Shown: piece by piece, positions 24,740 to 33,305 of the stretch
Numbering within the stretch: the stretch's first letter is position 1
How the letters are laid out: every line of letters starts with the position of its first letter
Source: Oscillospiraceae bacterium
Lineage (GTDB): Bacteria > Bacillota > Clostridia > Oscillospirales > CAG-382
Length of the DNA: 64,000 bases
Assembly (NCBI GenBank): GCA_015064625.1
Contig: SVRW01000003.1
Coordinates: 45,511 to 109,510, forward strand
Reading direction: 5' to 3'
Made by a program: the position numbers and the translations under genes
Notes under the pieces: generated by a model
What the model was told of the DNA's origin: nothing
What the model saw: the letters and a program-made list of their open reading frames with translations, nothing else
Databases searched by the model: none

Positions 24740-24768
24740 TTGACATGATAAATAAATCATGTTAAAAT
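24740..24768 (+). promoter_or_regulatory. promoter with a palindrome in its spacer
   Basis: TTGACA (24740-24745) and TAAAAT (24763-24768), spacer 17. CATGAT (24744-24749) and ATCATG (24756-24761) form a perfect six-base inverted repeat around AAATAA that fills the spacer, the place where a repressor would block RNA polymerase. It faces the small unknown gene region at 24812. Confidence 0.65.
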
Positions 24769-24811
24769 GAAAATGATTGAAAAGATCTTTAAAATATGTG
24801 AGGATTAAAAA

Positions 24812-24997
24812 TGTGTCATTGGCTGGATTTGTTTTGGAATTGGAGCGGTTCATTCTCAATTTAACGCAAGATGGCAGATGGTTGAATTGCTTACTATGCG
24901 AAAGCCGATAGAATTTAGAAAATATTTAATAAATCTTTCTATGGATGAACATCCATATGTGAGAAAAAGAGCTTTGAATTATATTGAAGAATTTTGA
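24812..24997 (+). pseudogene. short gene or remnant, HEAT-like C-terminal end
   Basis: ATG 24812 has a good GAGGA site seven bases upstream and a promoter at 24740. The frame ending at TGA 24995-24997 is open at least from ATG 24878 and encodes a helical stretch ending HPYVRKRALNYIEEF, which resembles the end of a HEAT repeat. I could not establish that the frame is continuous from 24812 to 24878; either it is a ~61-codon gene or a frameshift lies near 24840. Below it, 24998-25158 holds only broken short frames (for instance MFFENDYVNKYLLGDFENNS near 25048-25110). The stretch is AT-rich and looks like decayed accessory DNA. Confidence 0.35.
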
Positions 24998-25158
24998 CAT
25001 TTCCTGATTGATAACAGTTCTCGGAAATTTTTCAAAAGAATTTTATATGTTTTTCGAGAATGATTACGTTAATAAATATCTGTTGGGAGATTTTGAAAAT
25101 AACAGTTGAAGAATGGACTGTAACATCTTTGTGTATGCTTTGAAGATTAGGTGAAGCT

Positions 25159-25695
25159 ATGAATGAAAAGTGTTTGTTGGAAATAAAAAATGAATGTTTG
25201 TTTTCTATTAAACTGTGTGTTGATAATACTTATTTTATAATTCCATCAGATAGCAAAATGAATATAAGCGTTTATCAAAATTGTATTGTGAAAATCCAAC
25301 CGATAAATGTTTTTGATGATGGAAAGTCTGCTGTAGATAAAATGATTGAAAGTATTGCAAAATCATCCGTTTTGATTACAGAAGTTGAAACTTTATTGAA
25401 AGTAGTTTCAAAAAATGCATCGGTAATTATCAAAAATGACATTTTTCAGTTGGATGAGGTATTGGGATATTTATATTTTATATTTAAAACCTATAATTGT
25501 GGTATTACGATAAAAAAATGTAAAGGAATCAATGAAAAGAAAGTTTTAAAATTCCAAAGAATTTGTGCATTTGGCGATTCAATGGATTTCCCGCCTTTTT
25601 CGATTGTCCAATCTATTATAAAATACAGAAAAATGAAAAAAATGTGTAATTCTCAAAATATACTCCAGTTTTATAATATGATAAAAACTGATTAG
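25159..25695 (+). CDS. AT-rich protein of unknown function
   Basis: 178 residues from ATG 25159, with TAGGTGA as a modest ribosome site. There is no signal peptide, membrane helix or recognisable motif. The sequence is rich in Ile, Lys and Asn, with Cys at several places (NCGITIKKCK). Codon use (AAA, ATA, TTT heavy) differs clearly from the core genes around it, which suggests recent acquisition. The context is an AT-rich islet between coaX and rpsO. An immunity-type or other accessory protein is conceivable, but nothing in the sequence shows it. Confidence 0.45.
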   Translation: MNEKCLLEIKNECLFSIKLCVDNTYFIIPSDSKMNISVYQNCIVKIQPINVFDDGKSAVDKMIESIAKSSVLITEVETLLKVVSKNASVIIKNDIFQLDEVLGYLYFIFKTYNCGITIKKCKGINEKKVLKFQRICAFGDSMDFPPFSIVQSIIKYRKMKKMCNSQNILQFYNMIKTD

Positions 25696-25802
25696 AGACG
25701 ATTAGAAATGTCTGTCCCGTGCCACGTGTCGTAATAAGAAATAAATTTTTATTTATATTCAAAAAATTCAAAAATAATTTCAAAATAAAGTTGCAAAAAC
25801 TC

Positions 25803-25831
25803 TTTACAAATGGAAAAAAGTGTGTTACAAT
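25803..25831 (+). promoter_or_regulatory. promoter for rpsO-pnp
   Basis: TTTACA (25803-25808) and TACAAT (25826-25831), spacer 17. The leader from about 25838 to 25930 is where S15 autoregulatory structures usually lie; I can see GGTTTTGGG and short complementary runs but no structure I would name. Confidence 0.75.
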
Positions 25832-25930
25832 ACGTTTTGGATTCGGGTAAGCTCGGTTTTGGGAGTAACTTTTATGTTTCACCGACCCAATGCTGTGCTA
25901 TCGCCGAAAATAATATGGAGGTGAAGCAAA

Positions 25931-26197
25931 ATGATCACAAAGGAAGAAAAGCAGGCATTAATCAACGAGTATGCTATTTGCGAAGGCGACACAGGTTCTC
26001 CTGAAGTTCAAATCGCAATTCTTACTTTCAGAATTAACAGCCTCAACGAGCATCTTAAGGCTAATCCTAAGGATAACCATTCTCGTCGCGGTCTTCTTCA
26101 GATGGTAGGTAAGAGAAAGAAATTCCTCAACTACCTCGTTTCTAAGGATATCAACCGCTACCGTTCTATCATTGCTCGATTGGGCATCAGAAAGTAA
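25931..26197 (+). CDS. rpsO: 30S ribosomal protein S15
   Basis: 88 residues, the exact usual length. Family blocks are present: [37 protein letters not shown] and [10 protein letters not shown]15 binds 16S rRNA early in assembly of the small-subunit platform. GGAGGTGAAG precedes ATG 25931. The gene order rpsO-pnp is conserved across bacteria and is kept here. An earlier in-frame opening on a different frame at 25810 is a shadow. Confidence 0.98.
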   Translation: MITKEEKQALINEYAICEGDTGSPEVQIAILTFRINSLNEHLKANPKDNHSRRGLLQMVGKRKKFLNYLVSKDINRYRSIIARLGIRK

Positions 26198-26227
26198 GCG
26201 GTAAAAAGAGTAAGTATGCTTTGCGGT

Positions 26228-26265
26228 GGGCGGCGTGGCAAATATTTCCTTTTGCTGCTCCGCCC
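26228..26265 (+). terminator. rpsO-pnp intercistronic hairpin
   Basis: GGGCGG (26228-26233) pairs with CCGCCC (26260-26265), and inner GGCAAA/TTTGCT bases extend the stem. No long T-run. In this operon such a stem is often a processing site or partial terminator between rpsO and pnp. Confidence 0.55.
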
Positions 26266-26370
26266 TCGTTTCTTAACCTTGAAAAAGGCTTCACAATTTG
26301 ATTTGTACCCCAAAATCTATAAATAAAATGACTGCTTGCCGTTGGAGTAAGCAGGGAAAAGGAAGACAAA

Positions 26371-28470
26371 ATGTTCGAAAATTTCAAAGTGTTCAAAACC
26401 ACTTATGCAGGCAGACCTTTAGTTGTTGAAACGGGCAAAATTGCTCAGCTTGCAAATGGCTCATGCTTGGTAAGATACGGTGAAACTGCTGTTCTTGCAA
26501 CTGCAACCGCATCTGCCGCTCCCAGAGACGGAATTGACTTCTTGCCCCTTTCCGTTGACTATGAAGAAAAGCTTTACTCCGTAGGTAGAATCCCAGGCAG
26601 CTGGAACAGACGTGAAGGCAGACCTCCTGAGAGTGCTATTCTTACTTCCCGCGTTATCGACCGTCCTATCAGACCCTTGTTCCCCAAGGATTTGAGAAAT
26701 GACGTTGTTCTCAGCATAACAGTTATGTCTGTTGATCCCGATTGCTCTCCCGAAATTACGGGTATGATCGGTGCATCTATAGCCCTTTCTATTTCCGACA
26801 TTCCTTGGAATGGACCTATCGGCGGTGCTTTTATGGGTCTTGTTGACGGCGAAATCGTTGTTAACCCCACAGCTGAACAGAGAGCAAAGAGTGACCTTCA
26901 GCTTACTGTTGCTGCAAGTGAAAAGAAAGTTGTTATGATTGAAGCAGGTGCAAACGAAGTTCCCGATGATTTGATGTTCGAAGCCATTATGAAGGCTCAC
27001 GAAGAAATCAAACCTGTAATCAACTTTATAAACGAAATCGTTGCAGAAATCGGCAAACCTAAATTCGAATATCCTTCTTGCGAAGTTGACCACGATATGT
27101 TCGAAAAAATTGCGGCTATGGCAGAAGCAGACGTTATGGAAGCTCTCTATACAGACGATAAAACTGTTCGTGATGCTAAACTTCAGCCAATATATGAAAG
27201 AGTTAACGAAGCTCTTGCAGAGGAATATCCTGATTCTCAGGTAATGATCAACGAATGTATGTACAAGCTTCAGAAGAAGATTGTTCGTCGTTGGCTTCTT
27301 ACAGAGAAAAAGAGAGTTGACGGAAGATCTATGGATCAGATCCGTCCCCTTGCTTCCGAAGTTTCTCTCCTTCCCAGAACACATGGTTCAGGACTTTTCA
27401 CCAGAGGTCAGACTCAGGTTCTCTCTATTGCAACTCTTGCTCCTATGAGCGAAGTTCAGATTCTTGACGGTATCGGTGATGAAACCGAAAAGAGATATAT
27501 GCATCATTACAACATGCCTGGTTATTCCGTAGGCGAAGCAAAAGCCGCAAGAACCCCAGGCAGACGTGAAATCGGTCACGGTGCATTGGCAGAACGTTCT
27601 CTCGTTCCCGTTCTTCCTTCCGTTGAAGAATTCCCATATGCAATCCGTGTAGTTTCTGAAATCGTTTCATCAAACGGTTCAACCTCACAGGGTTCTGTTT
27701 GTGCTTCCACATTGGCTCTTATGGATGCAGGTGTTCCCATCAAAGCTCCTGTTGCAGGTATCTCCTGCGGTCTTATCACAGAAGGTGAAAACTGGATGAC
27801 AATGATTGACATTCAGGGACTCGAAGATTTCTTTGGTGATATGGACTTTAAGGTTGCAGGTACTAAAAACGGTATCACATCCATTCAGATGGACCTTAAG
27901 ATTGACGGTCTTACTCCCGAAATCATCAAGAGTGCATTCGAAACAACAAAGAAGGGCAGATTCCACATTATTGATAACGTTATCCTTCCTTGCATTAACG
28001 CACCTCGTGAAGACGTATCCAAATACGCTCCCAAGATGATTTCCACAAAGATCGACGTTGAAAAGATAAGCGAAGTTATCGGTAAGGGCGGTAAGGTTAT
28101 CCAGAAGATTTGTGCTGATACAGGCGCAAAAATTGACATTCAGGACGATGGTTCAATCTTCATCTCCGCTGTTGATAAGGATGCGGCGTACAAGGCTCTT
28201 AACATTATTAACGCTATTGTTCTCGTTCCAGAACCAGGTCAGATTTTTGAAGGTGTTGTAACAAAAATTATGACTTTTGGTGCATTTGTTGAATTTGCTC
28301 CTGGTAAGGAAGGCTTGGTTCATATCTCCAAGCTTGACAGAAAACGCGTTGAAAAGGTTGAGGACGTTTGCAACGTTGGCGATACAATCAAGGTTATGTT
28401 CCTTGAAATCGACGATAAGGGCAGATATAACCTTTCTCGTAAAGACGCTCTCACAAAGAATGACCAGTAA
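26371..28470 (+). CDS. pnp: polyribonucleotide nucleotidyltransferase (PNPase)
   Basis: 699 residues. It has two RNase PH domains: the first starts TYAGRPLVVETGKIAQLA with NRREGRPPE; the second holds RTHGSGLFTRGQTQVLS and GHGALAERSLVPVLP. A KH domain (KISEVIGKGGKVIQKI) and a C-terminal S1 domain (GQIFEGVVTKIMTFGAFVEF) follow. PNPase degrades RNA 3' to 5' with phosphate and works in RNA turnover. AAAGGAAG precedes ATG 26371. Codon bias is high. A clear terminator closes the rpsO-pnp unit. Confidence 0.98.
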   Translation: MFENFKVFKTTYAGRPLVVETGKIAQLANGSCLVRYGETAVLATATASAAPRDGIDFLPLSVDYEEKLYSVGRIPGSWNRREGRPPESAILTSRVIDRPIRPLFPKDLRNDVVLSITVMSVDPDCSPEITGMIGASIALSISDIPWNGPIGGAFMGLVDGEIVVNPTAEQRAKSDLQLTVAASEKKVVMIEAGANEVPDDLMFEAIMKAHEEIKPVINFINEIVAEIGKPKFEYPSCEVDHDMFEKIAAMAEADVMEALYTDDKTVRDAKLQPIYERVNEALAEEYPDSQVMINECMYKLQKKIVRRWLLTEKKRVDGRSMDQIRPLASEVSLLPRTHGSGLFTRGQTQVLSIATLAPMSEVQILDGIGDETEKRYMHHYNMPGYSVGEAKAARTPGRREIGHGALAERSLVPVLPSVEEFPYAIRVVSEIVSSNGSTSQGSVCASTLALMDAGVPIKAPVAGISCGLITEGENWMTMIDIQGLEDFFGDMDFKVAGTKNGITSIQMDLKIDGLTPEIIKSAFETTKKGRFHIIDNVILPCINAPREDVSKYAPKMISTKIDVEKISEVIGKGGKVIQKICADTGAKIDIQDDGSIFISAVDKDAAYKALNIINAIVLVPEPGQIFEGVVTKIMTFGAFVEFAPGKEGLVHISKLDRKRVEKVEDVCNVGDTIKVMFLEIDDKGRYNLSRKDALTKNDQ

Positions 28471-28480
28471 TTTAAAAAAT

Positions 28481-28515
28481 ATTCCTCTCTTGTTTTTCTG
28501 CAAGAGAGGAATTTT
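28481..28515. terminator. bidirectional terminator after pnp
   Basis: ATTCCTCTCTTG (28481-28492) and CAAGAGAGGAAT (28501-28512), twelve perfect pairs and an eight-base loop. TTT follows on the plus strand and ATTTTTT on the minus strand, where the converging gene at 28552 ends. Confidence 0.8.
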
Positions 28516-28551
28516 AACTTAATCTGATTTTTATTCAAATGAAAATTTCTT

Positions 28552-30150
28552 TTAATCGACTTTCTTATACAAATAATAAGTGAAATGTTTTTTCTCAAAT
28601 TTGAAATCCGCAGTGGATACGATTTTATACCTTGAAGAAATTTCTTCGGGAAGCTTTTCGTCTCGTGTAACTACAAAATCTACAAGACCGTTTTCAACGT
28701 AGTGATTTTGCGTTTTTTCAATTTCATCGTAAGGAATATTAAGTCCGCAGAAATATTTACAGTTTGGTACTATGTTACTTACCGTGTAAAAACCACCGTC
28801 TAAAAAACCGTAATTCAAAAGCGTTGGATTTTCCGTTTGGGATATTGTTTCATTGAAAATAAATTGGGGCATTTCCTCTTTTGAGTATTTCAACAGAGGC
28901 GTGTTGAGGCTTGTTAAAAAAGAAAGGGTAATGCAAACAGCAAAAAGGGAAAATGTTAATATAGTTTTTGAACACTTTCGCTGTTTCAAACGATTAGTAA
29001 GTCTTTTTAGTTTTTTGTATGCGAAAACCGCGCCTAAAGGGATAAATACCGACAGTATAAAGGAATAGTAAGCAAATTTTCTTCCGCCTGCATATACGAA
29101 TAAAAAAGTTGATACAGCCGTCAATAAGAAAAAATAGAAAATGCGTCTTTCTTTCTTGAAAAGATATATAGAGCCACATATTATAAGGGCGAAAATGGCG
29201 GGAAAATTCTTTAATACGCTGACAAGCCCGATACCCAGATTTGTTCCAATGCTTGTATCTTTTGGGTAGAGGAACATGTTTCCGTAGAAATAAACGGAGA
29301 AAAGGTCGGAGGCTGCCCCTGTAAAGATAAAATACAATAATACGGGAATTGATAAAATAACCATTCCGCAGATGAATAAAACCATTGAAATGAAGAAATG
29401 TTTTAATTCTTTTTTCTTTATGGCGTTGCAGAAGAAAAACAGCAAAAATCCTATGAAAAAGCCAAGAAACGTATATTTTGTCCATAAAACCACAGAAGCG
29501 GAAACACCAATAATCATCCATTGAATGAAGGAAATTCTTTTATTAGAAATCAACGATTTTAGTCCTATGTATAAAACCAATGCAATAATTGGTAGTGAAA
29601 ATTCTTCAGCTGAGCCACCGTGGGAAAAAGCGGGGGCGCAGTAAATAATCGTAGATAATACAGGAAGTGCAAAAATAACCTTCTTTGAGCAGAATAAAAG
29701 CATTGTTTTGTAGCAAATAAGCAAAAATGCAAAAGAAGAAGCAATTTCTAAAAGATAAACTCCGAAAAACGTTGTGGGGGATATTTTGTAGGCAACAGCA
29801 TAGAGAAAATAAAGCAAAGGACCTTTTTGCTCAAAAATATCAAGATAAAGAGTTTTTCCGTTAGCTATGGATTTTCCTACGGTGAAGAAACAGTTTGCAT
29901 CAACCCAATCGTTGAATGGATATAGAGGAGATGACTTTGAGCAAATCGTAATGAATATAAAAGCAGTAATTAAAATAAAAAGGCGGCTTTGAAGTAAATT
30001 TAATTTAGCCCACGCGTATAAAAGCAAAACTGCACCAAAAAACGCAAAAGCAAAGGCTATTGCGTCTGGCGCAGTAAATATAAATGATAAAATAGAAAAT
30101 GCGAAAGATAAAATAGAAAAAACGCAAAGTGTTTTAGCGTTGGGCTTCAT
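28552..30150 (-). CDS. polytopic membrane glycosyltransferase-like protein (GT39/GT-C type)
   Basis: 532 residues with about eleven or twelve membrane helices and a small soluble C-terminus. The first large outer loop reads YPFNDWVDANCFFTVGKSI then FEQKGPLLYFLYAVAYKI. This acidic pair after helix 1 plus a K-G-P-L-x-Y motif is the pattern of GT-C glycosyltransferases of the ArnT/PMT-like group, which transfer sugars from polyprenyl phosphate outside the membrane. The acceptor is unknown. No cell-wall polymer cluster is adjacent. It converges on pnp and shares its terminator. It might instead be a family without proven transferase activity. Confidence 0.65.
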   Translation of the reverse strand: MKPNAKTLCVFSILSFAFSILSFIFTAPDAIAFAFAFFGAVLLLYAWAKLNLLQSRLFILITAFIFITICSKSSPLYPFNDWVDANCFFTVGKSIANGKTLYLDIFEQKGPLLYFLYAVAYKISPTTFFGVYLLEIASSFAFLLICYKTMLLFCSKKVIFALPVLSTIIYCAPAFSHGGSAEEFSLPIIALVLYIGLKSLISNKRISFIQWMIIGVSASVVLWTKYTFLGFFIGFLLFFFCNAIKKKELKHFFISMVLFICGMVILSIPVLLYFIFTGAASDLFSVYFYGNMFLYPKDTSIGTNLGIGLVSVLKNFPAIFALIICGSIYLFKKERRIFYFFLLTAVSTFLFVYAGGRKFAYYSFILSVFIPLGAVFAYKKLKRLTNRLKQRKCSKTILTFSLFAVCITLSFLTSLNTPLLKYSKEEMPQFIFNETISQTENPTLLNYGFLDGGFYTVSNIVPNCKYFCGLNIPYDEIEKTQNHYVENGLVDFVVTRDEKLPEEISSRYKIVSTADFKFEKKHFTYYLYKKVD

Positions 30151-30203
30151 TGTGAATTCTCTTTCTTTAGCAAAAACGTTATGTGTTCGACTGTCTTTTA
30201 CTA

Positions 30204-30950
30204 TTAGTCTCTTCTTTTCCCAAAAATACTTAACACGTAAAATAAGAATCTGAGGAAATAAACCAATGACGTGAGGAGGGAAGCGAGGTAAGTCAATGCG
30301 GCGGCAGAAAGAACCTTTTCAGCACCTTCCATCTCATCGGAGGCGAGTATACCTTGCGATACAAGCATCTGCTTCGCTCTGCGGCTTGCGTTCAGCTCAA
30401 CAGGGTATGTGACAAGTGTGAAAAGAAAAGACATACCGTAGAGAATTACACCGAGCATCGCAACGTAGAATCCTAAATCACTGTTTGCTGTGGATGAAAC
30501 GAACAAGTCAAGAATAAGTCCAAGCATAACAAGGGGCATAGCTAAAAATGAACCTATATTCGCAACAGGGACAATAGCTGTTCTTAACTTATAAAATGCA
30601 TATCCGTCCTTGTTTTGCATAACGTGTCCTATTTCGTGAGCGGCGACGGCAACTGCGGCAACGGATGATGACGAATAGGTGCTATCAGAAAGGTTGACAA
30701 CAGCTTTGGTAGGGTGATAATGGTCTGTAAGCTCACCGCTTACTTTCCCAATCTGTACGTCGAAAACGCCACCGCTTCTCATAAGTCTGTATGCAGTATC
30801 GTACCCCGTAAGTCCTGAACGGTTGAAAATTTTTCCATATTTCTGATAAGTGCTTTTAACCTTCATGCTTGCATATAAAGAAAGTCCCATACATATAAGA
30901 AGTGGGATAATAAACGGAATATAACTACTATAATACGATAAATAATACAT
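30204..30950 (-). CDS. zinc metallopeptidase, YugP type
   Basis: 248 residues from ATG 30950, fixed by AAAAGGAG six bases upstream; a start at 30977 would bury that site. The HEIGHVMQ motif (in AAHEIGHVMQNKDGY) gives the two zinc His and catalytic Glu. Hydrophobic helices lie near the N-terminus, in the middle (about 135-155 and 165-185) and at the end. COG2738 proteins are membrane-bound M48-like peptidases; their substrates are unknown. Expressed alone or with the glycosyltransferase-like gene 53 bases downstream. Confidence 0.87.
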   Translation of the reverse strand: MYYLSYYSSYIPFIIPLLICMGLSLYASMKVKSTYQKYGKIFNRSGLTGYDTAYRLMRSGGVFDVQIGKVSGELTDHYHPTKAVVNLSDSTYSSSSVAAVAVAAHEIGHVMQNKDGYAFYKLRTAIVPVANIGSFLAMPLVMLGLILDLFVSSTANSDLGFYVAMLGVILYGMSFLFTLVTYPVELNASRRAKQMLVSQGILASDEMEGAEKVLSAAALTYLASLLTSLVYFLRFLFYVLSIFGKRRD

Positions 30951-31043
30951 AAAATTCTCCTTTTTTGTTTTTTTCATTATAGGCGGGTATTCTTAACTGT
31001 ATATAAATTAAACGGCGCAGAAAGCACCGTTTAATACGAAATA

Positions 31044-31742
31044 TCAGTACACGTAGTATTCCCTGCCGTTATCAAGACAAATACAGCTGAGAGGTCCGCC
31101 TTCGGAAACACCTGTTTCAATTGCAATATGGTTGTTTCCTTTGTATATCTTATCCTGAAATGCAGGGTCTATCTGTTCAGTTGGTGTGTGTGCCGTTACC
31201 AAAAAGAATTTTTCATAATAAGTTTTAGAGTAATCAGCCGCTTCCGTGTAGAAAGCTTCAGGCTCGTATTCTTCAAGATCAAGGGAAGGGTCGAAATCAG
31301 CAATTCCTGCATGAGCAAGAATGAAAACGTTTCCGTTAACTTCTGAAATCTCATAAGGGGGAATATCCCCGAGATATTCAAGAACACCTTCTTTTTCTTC
31401 TGGAGTTAGCTTCATGAATTCTGAAATTGTTGCCATTCCACCAGATTTTGACCATTCAAGAATTTTCGCAAGAGTCTCTTTGTCAAAATCGGCAGGGTTT
31501 ATTTGCCCTGCTTCTTCAGGAAGCTTGGAAAGAAGGTCAAGAGCCATTTTATCATGATTACCCATAACGGGATAAATATTTGGACGGTAGCTCAGATTCT
31601 GAAGAAGCTTTATGGAATCCGCACCTTTGTCAACTATGTCACCTAAAATATAAAGGGTGTCAGAATCTTTGAATTTAATTTTAGTAAGCATATCGCAAAA
31701 TTGATCCAACATTCCGTGGAGGTCGCCCATTACATACGTCAT
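31044..31742 (-). CDS. serine/threonine protein phosphatase-like metallophosphoesterase
   Basis: 232 residues, with GAGGAG before ATG 31742. The PPP-family motifs are in order: GDLHG (residues 7-11), GDIVDKGADS and GNHD, with HAG (AHAGIADF) and a late TAHTP block. This set matches bacterial PrpE/ApaH-like phosphatases that act on phosphoproteins or diadenosine tetraphosphate. Which substrate applies cannot be told. It is probably monocistronic. Confidence 0.85.
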   Translation of the reverse strand: MTYVMGDLHGMLDQFCDMLTKIKFKDSDTLYILGDIVDKGADSIKLLQNLSYRPNIYPVMGNHDKMALDLLSKLPEEAGQINPADFDKETLAKILEWSKSGGMATISEFMKLTPEEKEGVLEYLGDIPPYEISEVNGNVFILAHAGIADFDPSLDLEEYEPEAFYTEAADYSKTYYEKFFLVTAHTPTEQIDPAFQDKIYKGNNHIAIETGVSEGGPLSCICLDNGREYYVY

Positions 31743-32004
31743 ATTTATCTGCTCCTCTATATAAAAGATTTACGTATATTATTATACCACATTTTTCACG
31801 TAATGTAAATAGGAGATGTAAAAATATTTTATAATAAAAAAGTCAGTAAATGATAAGAAAATATATTCTTTTCGTAAGTTGTATTTTTGTTCTTAAAAAG
31901 TGTTATAAAAATTTAAATTGCGATGGAATATTTTAGAAAAAACGGTTGATTTTTTTGATATTTATGGTAATATAAAACTTTAGAGGTTTATATGGGAGAG
32001 TATT
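31743..32004. other. AT-rich gap with one promoter
   Basis: 262 bases between divergent genes. The plus strand holds a candidate promoter TTGATT (31946-31951) with TAATAT (31968-31973, spacer 16) for the HAD gene. The rest is AT-rich; I see no gene, strong hairpin or repeat. Confidence 0.5.
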
Positions 32005-32733
32005 ATGCGAAAGATTGTTTTCACCGATATAGATGATACTATATATTTTGATTTTAAAATGAATAAAAGAAACGTTGAAGCCATCGAAAAGGCGAGAAAT
32101 AACGGTCATCTTGTCTTTATAAACACAGGGCGTTCTTCTGGGATTATACAGGAAGATCTTATGAATGGACTTTTTGATGGTATAGTAGCATCCATCGGTG
32201 CAGAGGTCTACATTGGAGATAAAACCTTGAAAAAGGATATAATACCTTCGTCAGAGGTGAGGAAATTCACAGAGGAATTTCTGCATGAAAACAGAACCTT
32301 TAACATGGAAGCGACAAAGGACAGTATTTTGAGATCCGTTAAAAATACGGATGAAAACGCTCCATTGCTTACGGAAATGCGTGGAATCGAGTTTGCAAAG
32401 CTTTACGTAGAGGGAAAACCCTCTGAAGGACAAGTGAGACGAATCAGCGAGGCTTATCAGCTTTATATACATCCTTGGTATTTTGAATTCACAACAAAGG
32501 GCTGTACAAAAGCTACGGGAATGGAGGAGGTTCTTTCGTATTTCGGCATGGATAAAAAGGATTGTATAGCAATAGGTGATAGTATAAACGACGTTGAAAT
32601 GCTGAAAGCATCGGGAATTCCTGTATGCGTTGAAAACGCTGTGACGGCTGTGAAGGATATATGCGTTTATCAGACATGCCATGCAAGAGACGGAGCTCTC
32701 TTTGATTGTTTTTCTCATTTCGGGCTTATTTAG
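32005..32733 (+). CDS. Cof-type HAD hydrolase
   Basis: 242 residues, with GGGAGAG before ATG 32005. Motif I is FTDIDDTI (residues 5-12; nucleophile Asp8), motif II is INTGRSSG and motif IV is AIGDSINDVEMLKASG. The cap lies between motifs II and III, as in type IIB (Cof) proteins, which dephosphorylate sugar phosphates or FMN-like substrates. The substrate is unknown. The next gene, a nitroreductase, begins 45 bases later and may be co-transcribed. Confidence 0.88.
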   Translation: MRKIVFTDIDDTIYFDFKMNKRNVEAIEKARNNGHLVFINTGRSSGIIQEDLMNGLFDGIVASIGAEVYIGDKTLKKDIIPSSEVRKFTEEFLHENRTFNMEATKDSILRSVKNTDENAPLLTEMRGIEFAKLYVEGKPSEGQVRRISEAYQLYIHPWYFEFTTKGCTKATGMEEVLSYFGMDKKDCIAIGDSINDVEMLKASGIPVCVENAVTAVKDICVYQTCHARDGALFDCFSHFGLI

Positions 32734-32778
32734 TTTAAATTGAATTGAAATATTTATGATAAATTAAAGGGGATAAAA

Positions 32779-33291
32779 ATGGATTTTATGAAACTTGCTT
32801 CGGAAAGATTTTCTGTAAGAGACTTTTCCGATAGACCGATAGAAAAAGAAAAGCTTGATATAATAAAAGAAGCCGCAAGGATTGCTCCAACGGCTAAAAA
32901 TAATCAACCACAGGTTGTTTACGTGCTGAAAAGCGAAGAAGCTTTGAAAAAGGTGAGGGAAAACACAAGATGCGCTTTCAACGCTCCCGTAGTTTTTGCA
33001 ATTTGCATTGATGAGGCTAAACAGTGGCGTCAGCCTTTTTCGGGTGAATTTTCAGGAAATATTGACGGTGCTATAGTTGCAACTCATATGATGCTTGCGG
33101 CTGAGAGTGTGGGGCTTGGAAGCTGTTTCGTATGTTATTTTGACCCCTACAAATTCAAGGAAGCATTTGAGCTTCCCGAAGGAATAACTCCTGTTGCTCT
33201 TTTGCCCGTTGGATATAAAAGCGATTTATGTCAGCCTGCGGAACGTCATTTTTTGAGAAACTCCATTGAGGATTTTGTGACAGAGTTATAA
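32779..33291 (+). CDS. nitroreductase family protein
   Basis: 170 residues, typical of the short FMN-binding branch. It opens MKLASERFSVRDFSDRPI with the FMN-phosphate SVRDF motif, then AARIAPTAKNNQPQ and AESVGLGSCFV. It should reduce nitro compounds, quinones or enones using NAD(P)H as a dimer. AAAGGGG precedes ATG 32779. The CotH-type gene begins 15 bases after its stop, so a three-gene operon (32005-35048) is possible. Confidence 0.9.
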   Translation: MDFMKLASERFSVRDFSDRPIEKEKLDIIKEAARIAPTAKNNQPQVVYVLKSEEALKKVRENTRCAFNAPVVFAICIDEAKQWRQPFSGEFSGNIDGAIVATHMMLAAESVGLGSCFVCYFDPYKFKEAFELPEGITPVALLPVGYKSDLCQPAERHFLRNSIEDFVTEL

Positions 33292-33305
33292 AATTGAGGA
33301 TTTTT

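Noticed and set aside
25700..25735. GC-rich patch TGTCCCGTGCCACGTG resembling the element at 21121
   Set aside because: Only about 16 bases resemble the earlier element and there is no second arm, so I do not call it a repeat copy.
26461..27384. 307-codon minus-strand frame inside pnp
   Set aside because: It is a shadow of PNPase; no start signal and a Cys/Phe-rich product.
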